The position numbers were made by a program, and so were the translations under genes. A stretch of DNA of 64,000 nt from Rhabdobacter roseus. Its GTDB lineage: Bacteria > Bacteroidota > Bacteroidia > Cytophagales > Spirosomataceae. Under the pieces are notes generated by a model, which saw nothing but the letters and a program-made list of their open reading frames with translations, ran no database searches and was not told the origin of the DNA. Each line of letters begins with the position of its first letter. Position 1 is the stretch's first letter. The stretch covers positions 124,001 to 188,000 of the forward strand of contig NZ_JACHGF010000005.1 in NCBI RefSeq assembly GCF_014202275.1. Reading direction: 5' to 3'. Positions 8,428 through 17,793 of the stretch are shown here, one piece after another.

Positions 8428-8529
8428 CAGTTCATAGGTACGTAACCAGCGTTGGGGTTGCGTACCTAAAGGCACGCTGACGGATTTGGGTGGCCCTTTT
8501 AGCTATAAACATCGTGTGCCTATGAACTG
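8428..8529. repeat. Nested inverted repeats after the transposase
   Basis: Outer arms 8428-8438 and 8519-8529 are an 11-bp perfect inverted repeat (CAGTTCATAGG with its complement). Inside the left part a second hairpin has arms 8437-8447 and 8456-8466 (GGTACGTAACC against GGTTGCGTACC, one G-U type mismatch). This may be the right end of the element, or a host palindrome that served as target, since IS110 elements can insert into structured repeats. Confidence 0.5.
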
Positions 8530-8664
8530 ATTCGGCTCATCATTAGGGATGCGTGAATGAGCTCTAAACGCTCTCCCGCCGCGCATGATTGTACAGAGCA
8601 CTTTAAGAAAATAGTTACTGACTTACTCCCTCATCAATAAGCGAGGGGTACTTTTACTCTCTGA

Positions 8665-11600
8665 CTACTTCCTACCAGCCCCACGGTACTGATAAGCCTT
8701 CAGCGGCTGCTGATTCACGCCAAAGAGCAGCGTGGTACCGATGGGCAGTACGCTCCGGACGTCGCCCGTGAGCCGGAAGCCCGACTGCTGCTGCGGCACG
8801 TAGGTGAAGCCGCCGCGCCCGTCGCCGCGCAGAAGTACCCCGTGGTTGGCGTCGAACTTACCCAGCCGCAGCCGTCCCCGGCTGATGTTGCCGCAGAGGA
8901 GCAGGTCCTGGTGGCCGTCCTGGTCGTAGTCCAGCGCCGTGATGGTAAACACCGGCGACAGCTGCGCTTCAAGGGGCAGTGGGCTAAGCTGAAACTTCCC
9001 GGCGGGGGTACTTAGGAAGCAGGCCGTCTGGAGGTAGTTGGCTTCCAGGCGCTGGGCGCTTTCGAGCTCCGTGGCCGAAAATAGCTCATCCAGGGTTACG
9101 TCGGCGTAGCTTTTGTAGTTGGGGTAGCGCGCGCCCATGCCGCTCATTTGGCTCACGAGCTCGTCGCGGGTGAGGTAGGGGTAGTTTTTGCCCTGGATGT
9201 AAAAACTCAGGATGGGATCGAGGGTGCCGTTTTTGTCAAAATCCTTGTAGTGCAGCGAGGCGGGTTGCTGGTCGCTGGCTTTCACCTGGGAGTTGAGGCC
9301 CTGGTTTCCTACTACCAGGTCGGGTTTGCCGTCGCCGTTGAGGTCTTGTACCAGGAGCCGGTTCCACCAGCCGCGGTAGGGCTTGTCGAAGTAGTCGGTG
9401 GTTTTATCCGCTAATTTTTTTCCTTCGTTGATCAGCACCGTCACGGGCATCCACTCACCCACCAGGACGAGGTCCGGCTTTTGGTCGTTATTCAAATCCA
9501 CCGCCGCCGCATCCGTCACCAGGCCGATCTGCTGTAGCTCGGGAGCCAGGGTACTTGTCTGGTCGCGGAAGTGCCCCTGGCCGTCGTTGACGAGCAGGTA
9601 GCTGCGGGGTACTTCGGGGTACTTGCCCGGCACTACGCGTCCGCCCACAAAAAGATCCGGCCGGCCATCGCCGGTGAAATCGGCAGCGCACACGGCTCCA
9701 GTACTGGTGAGGAAGGCGGGGAGGGCGTTGGTAGTGAGCGTAAAAGTACCCTGGCCGTCGTTGAGGTAGAGGCGGTCTTGCAGGCGCGCGTCCTCCGGCG
9801 CGAAATCGGCGTAGCCGCCGTGGCCTACGTAGAGGTCCAGGGTACCGTCGCCGTTGGCGTCAAAAAACACCGCCGCGGTAGTTTGGCTGGCTTTATCGGC
9901 CTCAAACGCGGGGGTACTTTTAAGTACGAATCGTCCGTCTTTTTGCTGCAGGTACAGCCCGTTGGCCTGGCCTTTGGCTCCGCCTACCAATACATCGTCC
10001 AGGCCATCGCCGTTGACGTCGCCCTTGGCCAGGACCGGCCCCGCAAACGACAACGGATTGACCAATAAAGGTTGCCGGTAAAAATCATTGAGCACCGGCG
10101 TAGCCTCCGTATGGGCAATGGGCGCCTTTACTTCCTGGTACAGTGCCGGTACCGGGCCGGGACGACGGTAGGGCTCGGTGGCGTCTTTTTCGGATAGCGT
10201 AAGTACCTGGTCGGCTTGGACGTTGCGAAGTACCTGCTGCCGCTCGCCACCGGTGCGGCGGGTACCTGGCCACACGATCCGGAGCGAGTCGATGGTCGTT
10301 TTTTCACCCAGCCCAAAGTGCAGCACCGGCGACACGCTCGACTGGTACCCGCGCGTAGGTACCTGCTCCAGGTACTGCTGCGCGCCACCGCTGTAGAGCG
10401 TCAGCTGCGCGCCAATCCCTTGCGTGTTGGGGGCGGTACCTTGGGTTTTTACTTTGAGGTAGTGGTGTTTGTGACGCTGATCCGTTTCATTTTTAAAAAT
10501 AAAGGCGGGTTTATTGACATTGTTGATCACCAGGTCCAGGTCGCCGTCGTTGTCCAGGTCGGCGTAGATCGCACCGTTGCTGTGCGAGGCCGTATCGAGC
10601 CCCCAGGCGCGGGTCACGTTCGTAAACGTTAAGTCACGGCCGTTGGCAAAGGCGTAGTTGGTGAGGTTGGAGGAAGGAATCTGATACACAAGCTCCAGCA
10701 CGTCGCTCCGCTGAATTCCCTGCTGCTTGTTCTGGATGAAATCGCTCATGTACTTCAGGAAGTCCATGTTGGTGTAGTCGCGCAGGTACCCGTTGGTGAT
10801 GTAGAGATCCTTCCAGCCGTTGTTGTCGAAGTCGGCCAATAGCGCCGACCAGCTCCAGTCGGTATTGGATACGCCCGCCAGTTGGCCTACTTCCCGGAAG
10901 CCGCCGTTGCCGTCGTTGATATGCAGCATGTTGCGCATGTACTGGTAGTTGAAGCCCAGCCGCACGTTCAGGTTAAATTTCTCGTAATTGTCAGGGGCCA
11001 TGAGCAGCTTCTGGCGGCGGTTGCTTTCGGGCAGCATATCCAGCGAAAAAATGTCGGGCCGGGCGTCGTTGTTGACGTCGGCCAGGTCGCTGCCCATCGA
11101 AAAGTGCGACGTATGCCCCAGGCTCGTGGCGGCCTGGTCGGTGAAGGTACCGTTGCGGTTGTTGATGTAGAGGTAGTCAGCTACCTGGTAGTCGTTGGAG
11201 ACGTAGAGGTCCGGCCAGCCGTCGCCGTTGACATCCGACACCCCCGCCCCCAGCCCGTACGACAAGGCCGAGCTTTGAATGCCCGCTTCGCGGGTTATGT
11301 CTTTAAAAGTACCTCCGTCGTTGCGGTAGAGCCGCGAGCCGTTCATCGGGTCGTCCTGCCGGAGCATTTCGGCCGTTCCCAGCTCGTTCAGAACGGGCAG
11401 CGACTTGGGGTTGTGGTTGAGCAGAAATACGTCCAGATCACCGTCTTTGTCGTAGTCGAAAAAGGTAGCCTGGGTGCTGGTGGCTTCGCTGGCCAGGCCG
11501 TACTGCTCGGCCTGCTCCAGAAAGCGGGGAACGCCCTGGGCGTCGGGCCCCTGGTTAATGAACAGTTCATTTTTTCGTTTTTCGGGCGGGTAGTTACCTG

Positions 11601-12030
11601 AGTAGCAAAGATAAATATCCAGCAGACCGTCGCCGTTGACGTCCGCCATCGTGACGCCCGTTTTCCAGCCCGCTTCGCGCCCGGCCACCCCGGCTTGCGC
11701 GGTGACGTCGTCAAATTGCAAACTACCCCGGTTGAGGTAGAGCTGGTTAGGCACCATGTTGGCCGAGAAGTAGAGGTCTTCCAGGCCGTCGCCGTTAAGG
11801 TCGCCCACGGCTACGCCACCGCCATTGTAGAAATACTCATACATGAGTACGTTGGCGTTGAGGCCTTCGGTGAGCGTATTTTCAAAGGAAACGCGCGTTT
11901 GCTCCGGGGACATCAGCGTAAAAAGCGGAGGTACCTGGGAGGTACTTTCTGCTTCGTCCGAAGTCGATTTTTGACAACTAGCCAGCGCTACCATTGCCCC
12001 CAGCGCCAGGAGGTACCTTAAGCATTTCAT
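8665..12030 (-). CDS. Large FG-GAP/VCBS repeat lipoprotein with ASPIC/UnbV domain (CRTAC1-like)
   Basis: This protein of about 1121 residues uses the ATG giving MKCLRYLLALGAMVALASCQ, a lipoprotein signal with lipobox LASC; an upstream ATG adds six residues. The body carries many FG-GAP/VCBS units with calcium-binding DxNxDGxxD loops (DLNGDGLEDLYF, DVNGDGLLDIYL, DYDKDGDLDVFL, DFTGDGRPDLFV), predicting integrin-like beta-propellers. An ASPIC/UnbV segment sits mid-protein (about 530-620; GYQSSVSPVLHFGLGEK, SLRIVWPG). Such proteins are typical partners of SusC/SusD pairs and are presumed surface-exposed binding or scaffold proteins. It follows the SusC-SusD genes on the same strand, separated by a terminator-like hairpin at 12094-12133. 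The ligand is unknown. Confidence 0.88.
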   Translation of the reverse strand: MKCLRYLLALGAMVALASCQKSTSDEAESTSQVPPLFTLMSPEQTRVSFENTLTEGLNANVLMYEYFYNGGGVAVGDLNGDGLEDLYFSANMVPNQLYLNRGSLQFDDVTAQAGVAGREAGWKTGVTMADVNGDGLLDIYLCYSGNYPPEKRKNELFINQGPDAQGVPRFLEQAEQYGLASEATSTQATFFDYDKDGDLDVFLLNHNPKSLPVLNELGTAEMLRQDDPMNGSRLYRNDGGTFKDITREAGIQSSALSYGLGAGVSDVNGDGWPDLYVSNDYQVADYLYINNRNGTFTDQAATSLGHTSHFSMGSDLADVNNDARPDIFSLDMLPESNRRQKLLMAPDNYEKFNLNVRLGFNYQYMRNMLHINDGNGGFREVGQLAGVSNTDWSWSALLADFDNNGWKDLYITNGYLRDYTNMDFLKYMSDFIQNKQQGIQRSDVLELVYQIPSSNLTNYAFANGRDLTFTNVTRAWGLDTASHSNGAIYADLDNDGDLDLVINNVNKPAFIFKNETDQRHKHHYLKVKTQGTAPNTQGIGAQLTLYSGGAQQYLEQVPTRGYQSSVSPVLHFGLGEKTTIDSLRIVWPGTRRTGGERQQVLRNVQADQVLTLSEKDATEPYRRPGPVPALYQEVKAPIAHTEATPVLNDFYRQPLLVNPLSFAGPVLAKGDVNGDGLDDVLVGGAKGQANGLYLQQKDGRFVLKSTPAFEADKASQTTAAVFFDANGDGTLDLYVGHGGYADFAPEDARLQDRLYLNDGQGTFTLTTNALPAFLTSTGAVCAADFTGDGRPDLFVGGRVVPGKYPEVPRSYLLVNDGQGHFRDQTSTLAPELQQIGLVTDAAAVDLNNDQKPDLVLVGEWMPVTVLINEGKKLADKTTDYFDKPYRGWWNRLLVQDLNGDGKPDLVVGNQGLNSQVKASDQQPASLHYKDFDKNGTLDPILSFYIQGKNYPYLTRDELVSQMSGMGARYPNYKSYADVTLDELFSATELESAQRLEANYLQTACFLSTPAGKFQLSPLPLEAQLSPVFTITALDYDQDGHQDLLLCGNISRGRLRLGKFDANHGVLLRGDGRGGFTYVPQQQSGFRLTGDVRSVLPIGTTLLFGVNQQPLKAYQYRGAGRK

Positions 12031-12093
12031 ACACGAGAGAGGAAGCAAAGTACCTTATGCCGGTGGGGTACTTTGGTAGGGTTAAAAATACAA

Positions 12094-12133
12094 AAAGAAA
12101 CTATGCCGCCCCGGAGGCCAGCATAGTTTCTTT
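12094..12133 (-). terminator. Hairpin between SusD and the FG-GAP lipoprotein gene
   Basis: Perfect 13-bp inverted repeat, arms 12094-12106 and 12121-12133 (AAAGAAACTATGC with its complement), loop 14 nt. It follows the SusD stop at 12154 and precedes the FG-GAP gene start at 12030. The T-rich end on the minus strand (GTTTCTTT) suits termination, possibly partial, which would lower expression of the distal gene. Confidence 0.6.
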
Positions 12134-12153
12134 GATTACTAAACTCAGGGTAC

Positions 12154-14010
12154 TTAGTAGCCCGGATTCTGGACCAGATTTTTGTTCCGGTTCATTTCGT
12201 CGCGGTGAATGGGCATAAAGTATACCTTATCGGCCCAGGCCCGGTTTTCCTTACCAGGGTCTATTTCAAAAACGGTATAAGAGTAGTTGTAGCTATTCTT
12301 ATCGTAGCGATACACACTCACCGATGCGCCCGGCTTCAGGGTACCCACGATGTTGATGCCGTTGGCCTTCCGGTTTAGGGTAGTGGGGGCAATCATCCAG
12401 CGACGGACGTCGTAGTAGCGTTGCTCCTCAAAGGCCATCTCAATCCGTTTTTCCTGACGGAAGCGTTCTTTCAGCGCCGCCCCAGACTCCGTGATGGCGG
12501 GCATACCGGCCCGGAAGCGGATCTTGTTCAGCCAGGCGCGGGCTTCCGCATCCTGCCCCAGCTCAATGCTGGCCTCGATGTAGTTAAACACGATCTCGGT
12601 GTAGCGAATCATGGGCCAGGGTACTTCCTGCCAGGTGTTCTGGTCTACGATAGCCGGGTTGGGATCGATAAACTTCCGTACGTAGTAGCCGGTGTAGCTT
12701 CCGTTCCAGTCTTCGATGGGGCTGCTGCGGGTATCAAGGCCAAAGTGCGTGGTTTTGGTACCCGAAGCACTTCCTACTTCGTAGCGTCCGGTCTGGATTT
12801 GGCCGAGCGGATCGCGGGGGGCGTTGGCCGAGCTGCGGGGCTTCCACTGCGTGCCGTCGTACATGATGGAAGCATAGAAACGAGGGTCGCGGTTTTCGTA
12901 AGGTGCCTGCGCCTGCGCGGGGTTGCTCCAGGAGAACTTCGTACCATCCATCATTTCGTAGTCATCTACCAGCAGCTGTACTGGCGTGTTACCCGCCCAG
13001 TTGTTGTAGCCGTTAGGACCATTGTAAAGTCCCTGACGGCCGCCGTTCTCCTGCTTCAGGTTAATGAAGTAGCGGGCCAGGATCAGCTCGTTCTGTCCGC
13101 CGTTTCTGGACAGGGAGTTGTTCATGTAGTTGGTAGTACCCTGCTGCGCGCTCACGGGCTCCGTGAGGTTCATCAGGTTGCCCGAGGCCATATCCAGTAC
13201 CGCTTTGGAAGCGTCCCTGGCTTTTTGCCAGCGCTCCGTGCGGTTACCGCTGAGATACCCTACTAGCTCCGGTTTTGTGTACGAAGCAATCACACTCGAC
13301 TTCGCTTTGGCCGTAGGGTTGTCATAAAGGTCGCTGGCTGCGTAGGTCAGCATCCTTGATTTCAACGCCAAGGCAGCCGTTTTGGTAGCCCGTCCGGCGG
13401 CCATTGAGCGGCCATCCAGTAAGGCGGCGGCCTCATCCAGATCCTTCACAACGAAGTTTACGGTTTGCTCCCAAGTACCTCTCGGGGTCATATAATCTTC
13501 CTCGCCCAGTTCAAAAGGACGATCGATCAAAGGTATTCCGCCGTAGTTACGCGCCAATTGGTGGTAGTAATAAGCCCGCAGAAACTTAGCTTCTCCCTTG
13601 AGACGATCCACGATGCCGCCCGTGTTAGGAAACTGCGCATTTTCAAGCTTTTGCAGGGCCAGGTTGGCCGCCCGGATGCGCAGGTACATTTGCTGCCAGG
13701 TACGGGTACCGCTGATCCAGCCAATATCGGCGGGGTTGGTCCGTCCTTCCGTCACCGTGGTAATACCCCGGCCGGGGTGCGTAAAGAGAGCCTCGTCGGT
13801 CAGAGAAGCCAGCATTTGCTCCTCGAAACCACCCATTTGAAAGCCCGCGTAGATTTCCGTCACAAAGGCTTCGGCGAGGGGGGCATCAGACCACACCGCA
13901 TTTTCCGAAAGCTCGTTCAGCGGCTGCGTGTTCACAAAATCATCGCTACAGCTAGTCGTGATAAGCAGGGATGCTACGCACGCTAAACCTACTAATTTAT
14001 ATCTTTTCAT
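12154..14010 (-). CDS. RagB/SusD family nutrient uptake outer membrane lipoprotein
   Basis: This 618-residue lipoprotein has signal MKRYKLVGLACVASLLITTSC, lipobox ending in Cys, followed by SDDFVNTQPLNELSENAVW, a usual SusD start. TPR-like helices follow (FLRAYYYHQLARNYGGIPLID is the conserved block near residue 150) and the C-terminal SusD domain has RFRQEKRIEMAFEEQRYYDVRRW and NKNLVQNPGY at the end. SusD proteins sit on the cell surface as a lid on the SusC channel and bind the substrate. The gene begins 20 nt after the SusC stop, so the two form one operon. Substrate unknown; no glycoside hydrolase is linked, which argues against a classic polysaccharide locus. Confidence 0.93.
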   Translation of the reverse strand: MKRYKLVGLACVASLLITTSCSDDFVNTQPLNELSENAVWSDAPLAEAFVTEIYAGFQMGGFEEQMLASLTDEALFTHPGRGITTVTEGRTNPADIGWISGTRTWQQMYLRIRAANLALQKLENAQFPNTGGIVDRLKGEAKFLRAYYYHQLARNYGGIPLIDRPFELGEEDYMTPRGTWEQTVNFVVKDLDEAAALLDGRSMAAGRATKTAALALKSRMLTYAASDLYDNPTAKAKSSVIASYTKPELVGYLSGNRTERWQKARDASKAVLDMASGNLMNLTEPVSAQQGTTNYMNNSLSRNGGQNELILARYFINLKQENGGRQGLYNGPNGYNNWAGNTPVQLLVDDYEMMDGTKFSWSNPAQAQAPYENRDPRFYASIMYDGTQWKPRSSANAPRDPLGQIQTGRYEVGSASGTKTTHFGLDTRSSPIEDWNGSYTGYYVRKFIDPNPAIVDQNTWQEVPWPMIRYTEIVFNYIEASIELGQDAEARAWLNKIRFRAGMPAITESGAALKERFRQEKRIEMAFEEQRYYDVRRWMIAPTTLNRKANGINIVGTLKPGASVSVYRYDKNSYNYSYTVFEIDPGKENRAWADKVYFMPIHRDEMNRNKNLVQNPGY

Positions 14011-14030
14011 AGTCTTTTCAATTTACAGAA

Positions 14031-17000
14031 TTAGAATGCAGCCGTTAAACCCACGTTGATGATCTTCTGCTGAGGGTAGTAGTAGCCCGTTGCGTTGGCA
14101 GCCTCAGGATCGAACGCTTTCATTTCACTGACCGTGAACAAGTTCATGCCGTTGAAGTAGAACCGTAGGTTGCTCATGCCAATTTTACTAATGATCGAAG
14201 TAGGCAGCGTATAGCCCACCTCCAGGTTTTTCAGACGAACGTAATCCGTACTGCGCAGCCAGTAGGTGTTATTTCCGGAGAAATACTGGTCACTCCGGTT
14301 GGCGATGCGGGGGTGTACGCTGCTGGGGTTTTCGATGGTCCAGCGGTTTTCGTACACTTCCAGCAGGTAGTTTCCTATGTTCCCAGATTCACCCGTACTG
14401 ATGTACTGTTGAGCACCCGCCGCGCCCTGAATCAGCACCGTCAGGTCGATATTTTTGTAGCTTCCGCCCAGGTTGATTCCGCCCGTGAAGAGAGGAATGT
14501 TGGTCCGGTTGTTCCGTATCATATCATCCGGTGTAATCTTCCCGTCGGGTACATTCGTAGGATTTCCGTTGGCATCGCGCCCACCAATGTCCTTGTACTT
14601 CATATCGCCGGGGCGCAGGGTGTTCACGATCGCCGAGTAGTTGATGGTGTTGGCGTCGATCTCAGCCTGGTCTTTGAATACCCCGTCGTAGAGGTACATC
14701 TGGTACGTAAACATGGGTTTACCCGTGGTACGTTGCCAATCCGGGGCACCGGGTGCTTCGTCCCAGAACAGAATTTTATTCTGAGCATAGCCCCCATTAA
14801 TGCTGACGTTGTACTTGAAGTCGTTGATCTGGTTGCGGTAGCCTATGTTAAATTCCCACCCTTTGTTGGACACCTCACCAATATTTTGGCGGGGAAGTGT
14901 TAAGCCGGTACTTTGGGGAACGGAGGCATTTTTCGTCCAAAGGATGTTCGTACGCTTGTTCCAGAAGGCATCTAGTTCAAAGAACAAGTCGCCGTTAAAC
15001 AATTGTCCTTCCATTCCAATGTTGGAATTGGTAGCCACCTCCCAGGTAATGCTCCGGTTCGGGATGCGGGCCTCAAACAGGGTTTTCACCTCCTGGTTTC
15101 CAATGATGTGGGACCGGAAACCGTAAGTTGACAAGTACTGGTAACGATCGATTTGGTCATTACCCAGCTGTCCGATCGACCCCCTTACCTTCAGGAAGTT
15201 GACGGTAGGGATATTGTTTTTCCAGAAGCCTTCCTCCGAAACAACCCATCCCGCCATGACGCCTGGGAAGAATCCGTAGCGCGTCTCTTGGGGGAAAATA
15301 TCCGAACCATCGTACCGCCACAGGAACTCCGCAATGTACTTCTCTTTGTAGTTGTACCCTACCCGACCGAAGTAGTTGATACGGGCAATTTCAAAAGCCC
15401 CCCCGTTGTTGTTCCGCTGCAAATCACCCCCCGCAAACATTTGATCCAGGGTCGTCGAGAGGAAGAAGCGGCGGTAAGCTGAGAAGTTATCTCCTTCGAT
15501 GGTCTCGCGGTTGGTACCGGCCAACAGATTCAGAGTATGGTCACCAAAGGTTTTGTCGTAGGAAAGTACCCCTCCCAGCAAGATATTTAGTTGGTTGTTA
15601 TTTCCCAGGTTCAGGTTAGGATCGGCCGGGCCGCGTCGGCTCGCTACCAGTACGGGCGTTACGCCATCGGCTTCGAAGCCACTTCCGCGCTGGTAGAGCG
15701 TCCAGGGTATCTCCCAGCGCTTGGTATTACGGCTCAGGTAGTCAATGGCCGCCGTACCCGTAAACTTAAGACCATCTACGCCCGGAACCTTAATTTCCAG
15801 CGTTCCGTTGGTTTGCAGGTAGTTGCGCGTATCGCGGTCGTACCCGCTCAAATCCGTCGTGATCACCACCGGGTTCTCTCCGTTTTCGATGTCCGGACCA
15901 GGCCGTCCGTCGGGCCAATAGGCCTGCTCCTGCGGCTTGCCCCGCATCAGCATCCGGAAGATCGTTTCGGCCGACTTGGTCGGGAAACCCCGGCCTTCCT
16001 GCCGACCCACCACGCCCAAATTGACGTTAACGTACTTGTTTACTTTCGCATCCAGGTTCAGGCGCAGGTCGTACTGCTTGTAGCCCGTAGCGGAGTTGAT
16101 GTAGTAGGCATCCTGGTTCTGGTAGCCCAGCGAGGCCAGGTAGCGCACAGCTTCGGTTCCGCCGTTTAGCTGTACGTTATGACGTACCTGCGGCGAGTTT
16201 CTCTTTAGCGTAGCCCCAAACCAATCCGTATCCGGGTGGCCCCAGGGATCGGAGCCATCCTGGTACTTACGAATGGCGTCCGGTGAGAAAGGTGCGTTAC
16301 GTACGGTGCCGTTGGGCCGCGTGAATGAACCCGTCGTTTTGTACGCCTGGTTGGCGGCGGCCCACTCCGATACGGGTAGTTCGTAAATGTGCAGGTCGTT
16401 CAACATGCTGGTGTACTGAGCCGCATTGGCTACCTTAGGAATGACTGTGGGGTTCGACCAGCCCTGATTGAGCGAATAGGAAAGTTCGGGCTTGCCGGTT
16501 TTCCCTTTTTTGGTCGTGATCAGAATAACCCCGTTGGCTGCGCGCGATCCGTAAATAGCCGCGGCGGCATCTTTCAGAACCGAGATACTCTCGATGTCGG
16601 CCGGGTTGATCCGGTCGAGCCCACCGGCCCGGTTAGGAATTCCGTCCACAACAATGAGAGCACCGTTGTTATTGAGGGTATTAGCACCCCGTATCCGGAT
16701 CGTCGAGCCATCGTAGCCCGGCTCACCGCTTCGGTTTACGGCCGTAACGCCCGGTAGGCGTCCCGCCAGGGAGTTAGAAAGGTTCAGGGCGGGCGATTTT
16801 ACCAGGTCTTCTCCTTTTACTGACACAACCGAGCCCGTGATCGTTTCCTTCTTCTGAGTACCGTACCCTACCACAATCACCTCACCGAGGGATTTGATAT
16901 CGGTACTTAAAGTAACATTAACGGTAGAACGATTATCAACATTCACTTCCTGGGTTAGGTATCCAATGAATGAAAACACCAACGTAGCACCCGGGCTGGC

Positions 17001-17219
17001 CGTCACGGAGTACTTCCCGTCTCCGTCCGTAACGGTACCCACCGTGGTAGATTTAACGACCACACTCACGCCCGGCAGCGCTTGCCCCTGCTCGTCGGTG
17101 ATCGTTCCTTTTACAGATACGCTTTGCGCCATTACGCCCAGGGCCGAAGCCAGGAATAAACAAAGCGCGTACATACACCTCCTCATGATGAGATGTGTCC
17201 TTTGCGTAGAAAATTTCAT
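14031..17219 (-). CDS. SusC/RagA family TonB-linked outer membrane protein
   Basis: This TonB-dependent transporter has about 1062 residues. I chose the ATG at 17219 (MKFSTQRTHLIMRRCMYALC) because it gives a short basic region before a hydrophobic signal ending in GVMAQ; ATGs at 17246 and 17186 are alternatives. Domain order: carboxypeptidase-D regulatory-like domain (VKGTITDEQGQALPGVSVVV, about 35-120), TonB-box region and plug (GEVIVVGYGTQKK; IRIRGANTLNNN; VLKDAAAAIYGSRAANG), then a long beta-barrel ending in GLTAAF. It imports a ligand captured by the adjacent SusD using TonB-ExbBD energy. No dedicated anti-sigma/sigma pair is beside it. Confidence 0.93.
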   Translation of the reverse strand: MKFSTQRTHLIMRRCMYALCLFLASALGVMAQSVSVKGTITDEQGQALPGVSVVVKSTTVGTVTDGDGKYSVTASPGATLVFSFIGYLTQEVNVDNRSTVNVTLSTDIKSLGEVIVVGYGTQKKETITGSVVSVKGEDLVKSPALNLSNSLAGRLPGVTAVNRSGEPGYDGSTIRIRGANTLNNNGALIVVDGIPNRAGGLDRINPADIESISVLKDAAAAIYGSRAANGVILITTKKGKTGKPELSYSLNQGWSNPTVIPKVANAAQYTSMLNDLHIYELPVSEWAAANQAYKTTGSFTRPNGTVRNAPFSPDAIRKYQDGSDPWGHPDTDWFGATLKRNSPQVRHNVQLNGGTEAVRYLASLGYQNQDAYYINSATGYKQYDLRLNLDAKVNKYVNVNLGVVGRQEGRGFPTKSAETIFRMLMRGKPQEQAYWPDGRPGPDIENGENPVVITTDLSGYDRDTRNYLQTNGTLEIKVPGVDGLKFTGTAAIDYLSRNTKRWEIPWTLYQRGSGFEADGVTPVLVASRRGPADPNLNLGNNNQLNILLGGVLSYDKTFGDHTLNLLAGTNRETIEGDNFSAYRRFFLSTTLDQMFAGGDLQRNNNGGAFEIARINYFGRVGYNYKEKYIAEFLWRYDGSDIFPQETRYGFFPGVMAGWVVSEEGFWKNNIPTVNFLKVRGSIGQLGNDQIDRYQYLSTYGFRSHIIGNQEVKTLFEARIPNRSITWEVATNSNIGMEGQLFNGDLFFELDAFWNKRTNILWTKNASVPQSTGLTLPRQNIGEVSNKGWEFNIGYRNQINDFKYNVSINGGYAQNKILFWDEAPGAPDWQRTTGKPMFTYQMYLYDGVFKDQAEIDANTINYSAIVNTLRPGDMKYKDIGGRDANGNPTNVPDGKITPDDMIRNNRTNIPLFTGGINLGGSYKNIDLTVLIQGAAGAQQYISTGESGNIGNYLLEVYENRWTIENPSSVHPRIANRSDQYFSGNNTYWLRSTDYVRLKNLEVGYTLPTSIISKIGMSNLRFYFNGMNLFTVSEMKAFDPEAANATGYYYPQQKIINVGLTAAF

Positions 17220-17793
17220 ACGATTGACATAAGTTGAATGATACAAAAAATAGATTAATTAAAGGGCAAAGAGGCAACAGAGAATCAAAGCCATAGGCTA
17301 TGAAACCAGCGTAGATCAGACTGCTATCCGGAAGCCGGACGGCCTGGCAAGAAGAAAAAAGTAAAGTAGTTTTCTATTGCATAGAGTAATGGGTTTACAA
17401 AAAATTCAAAGTACAATTTTACAACCATAAAGTGCCATAATCTTTCCGGCTATTGATTACTTATGACTGTTTTTTGATATTTTTGGTAAAATAGTAAGAA
17501 CAATTTAAGTAAAATAAAGCCAATTAGGCACTTGCAGTGTGGAGGAACTCTAAAGAAGGGAGGATATGAGACCGGAGCGGATTCGTCAAGAATTGCCCTA
17601 CTTTTATTCTTAAGCCAAATCTATTTAGTATTTACCATACATTTTATAAAAAACTTTAAATAATAAAGAATCTACTTATCTATTACGGATACATGGGTCA
17701 TAAAAAATCCCACTAGCACACGCGTTAGTGGGATTTTTTATGACCTAAGCTAAATGTAAAGCAGGAGGCATTCCAAAGCAGGTTAGGTACGAC
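17220..17793. other. SusC upstream region, AT-rich, no gene
   Basis: This 570-nt spacer precedes the minus-strand SusC gene. It holds the hairpin at 17696-17745 and a minus-strand -7-like box (TAGATTTG, 17623-17616) without a clear -33 TTTG. No open frame looks real. The SusC promoter is presumably here, giving a leader of up to about 390 nt. Confidence 0.4.
17696..17745. terminator. Strong bidirectional terminator
   Basis: Perfect 20-bp inverted repeat, arms 17696-17715 and 17726-17745, loop 10 nt. The stem contains A6/T6 tracts flanking GGGATT-type pairs so both strands end in a T-run. It closes the minus-strand transcript of the cytochrome gene ending at 17794 and insulates the SusC operon. 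Confidence 0.85.

Larger units (their letters stand above)
7227..8529 (+). mobile_element. IS110-family insertion sequence (approximate limits)
   Basis: The element comprises the candidate bridge RNA region, the transposase at 7404-8420 and a short right end. IS110 elements usually lack terminal inverted repeats and clear target duplications, so the limits given are the outermost structured sequences I can see, not proven ends. Lack of the window's AAAGTACC word inside the element agrees with a recent foreign origin. Confidence 0.5.

Noticed and set aside
8665-12030. Apparent internal repeats in the FG-GAP gene as a DNA repeat array
   Set aside because: The similarity is at protein level (calcium-binding loops of a propeller) and the DNA units are divergent; it is not a CRISPR or satellite array.
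17174-17186. AGGAGG on the minus strand near a SusC start
   Set aside because: It is formed by two Arg codons following an in-frame ATG, and Bacteroidota rarely rely on Shine-Dalgarno pairing, so it does not decide the start.
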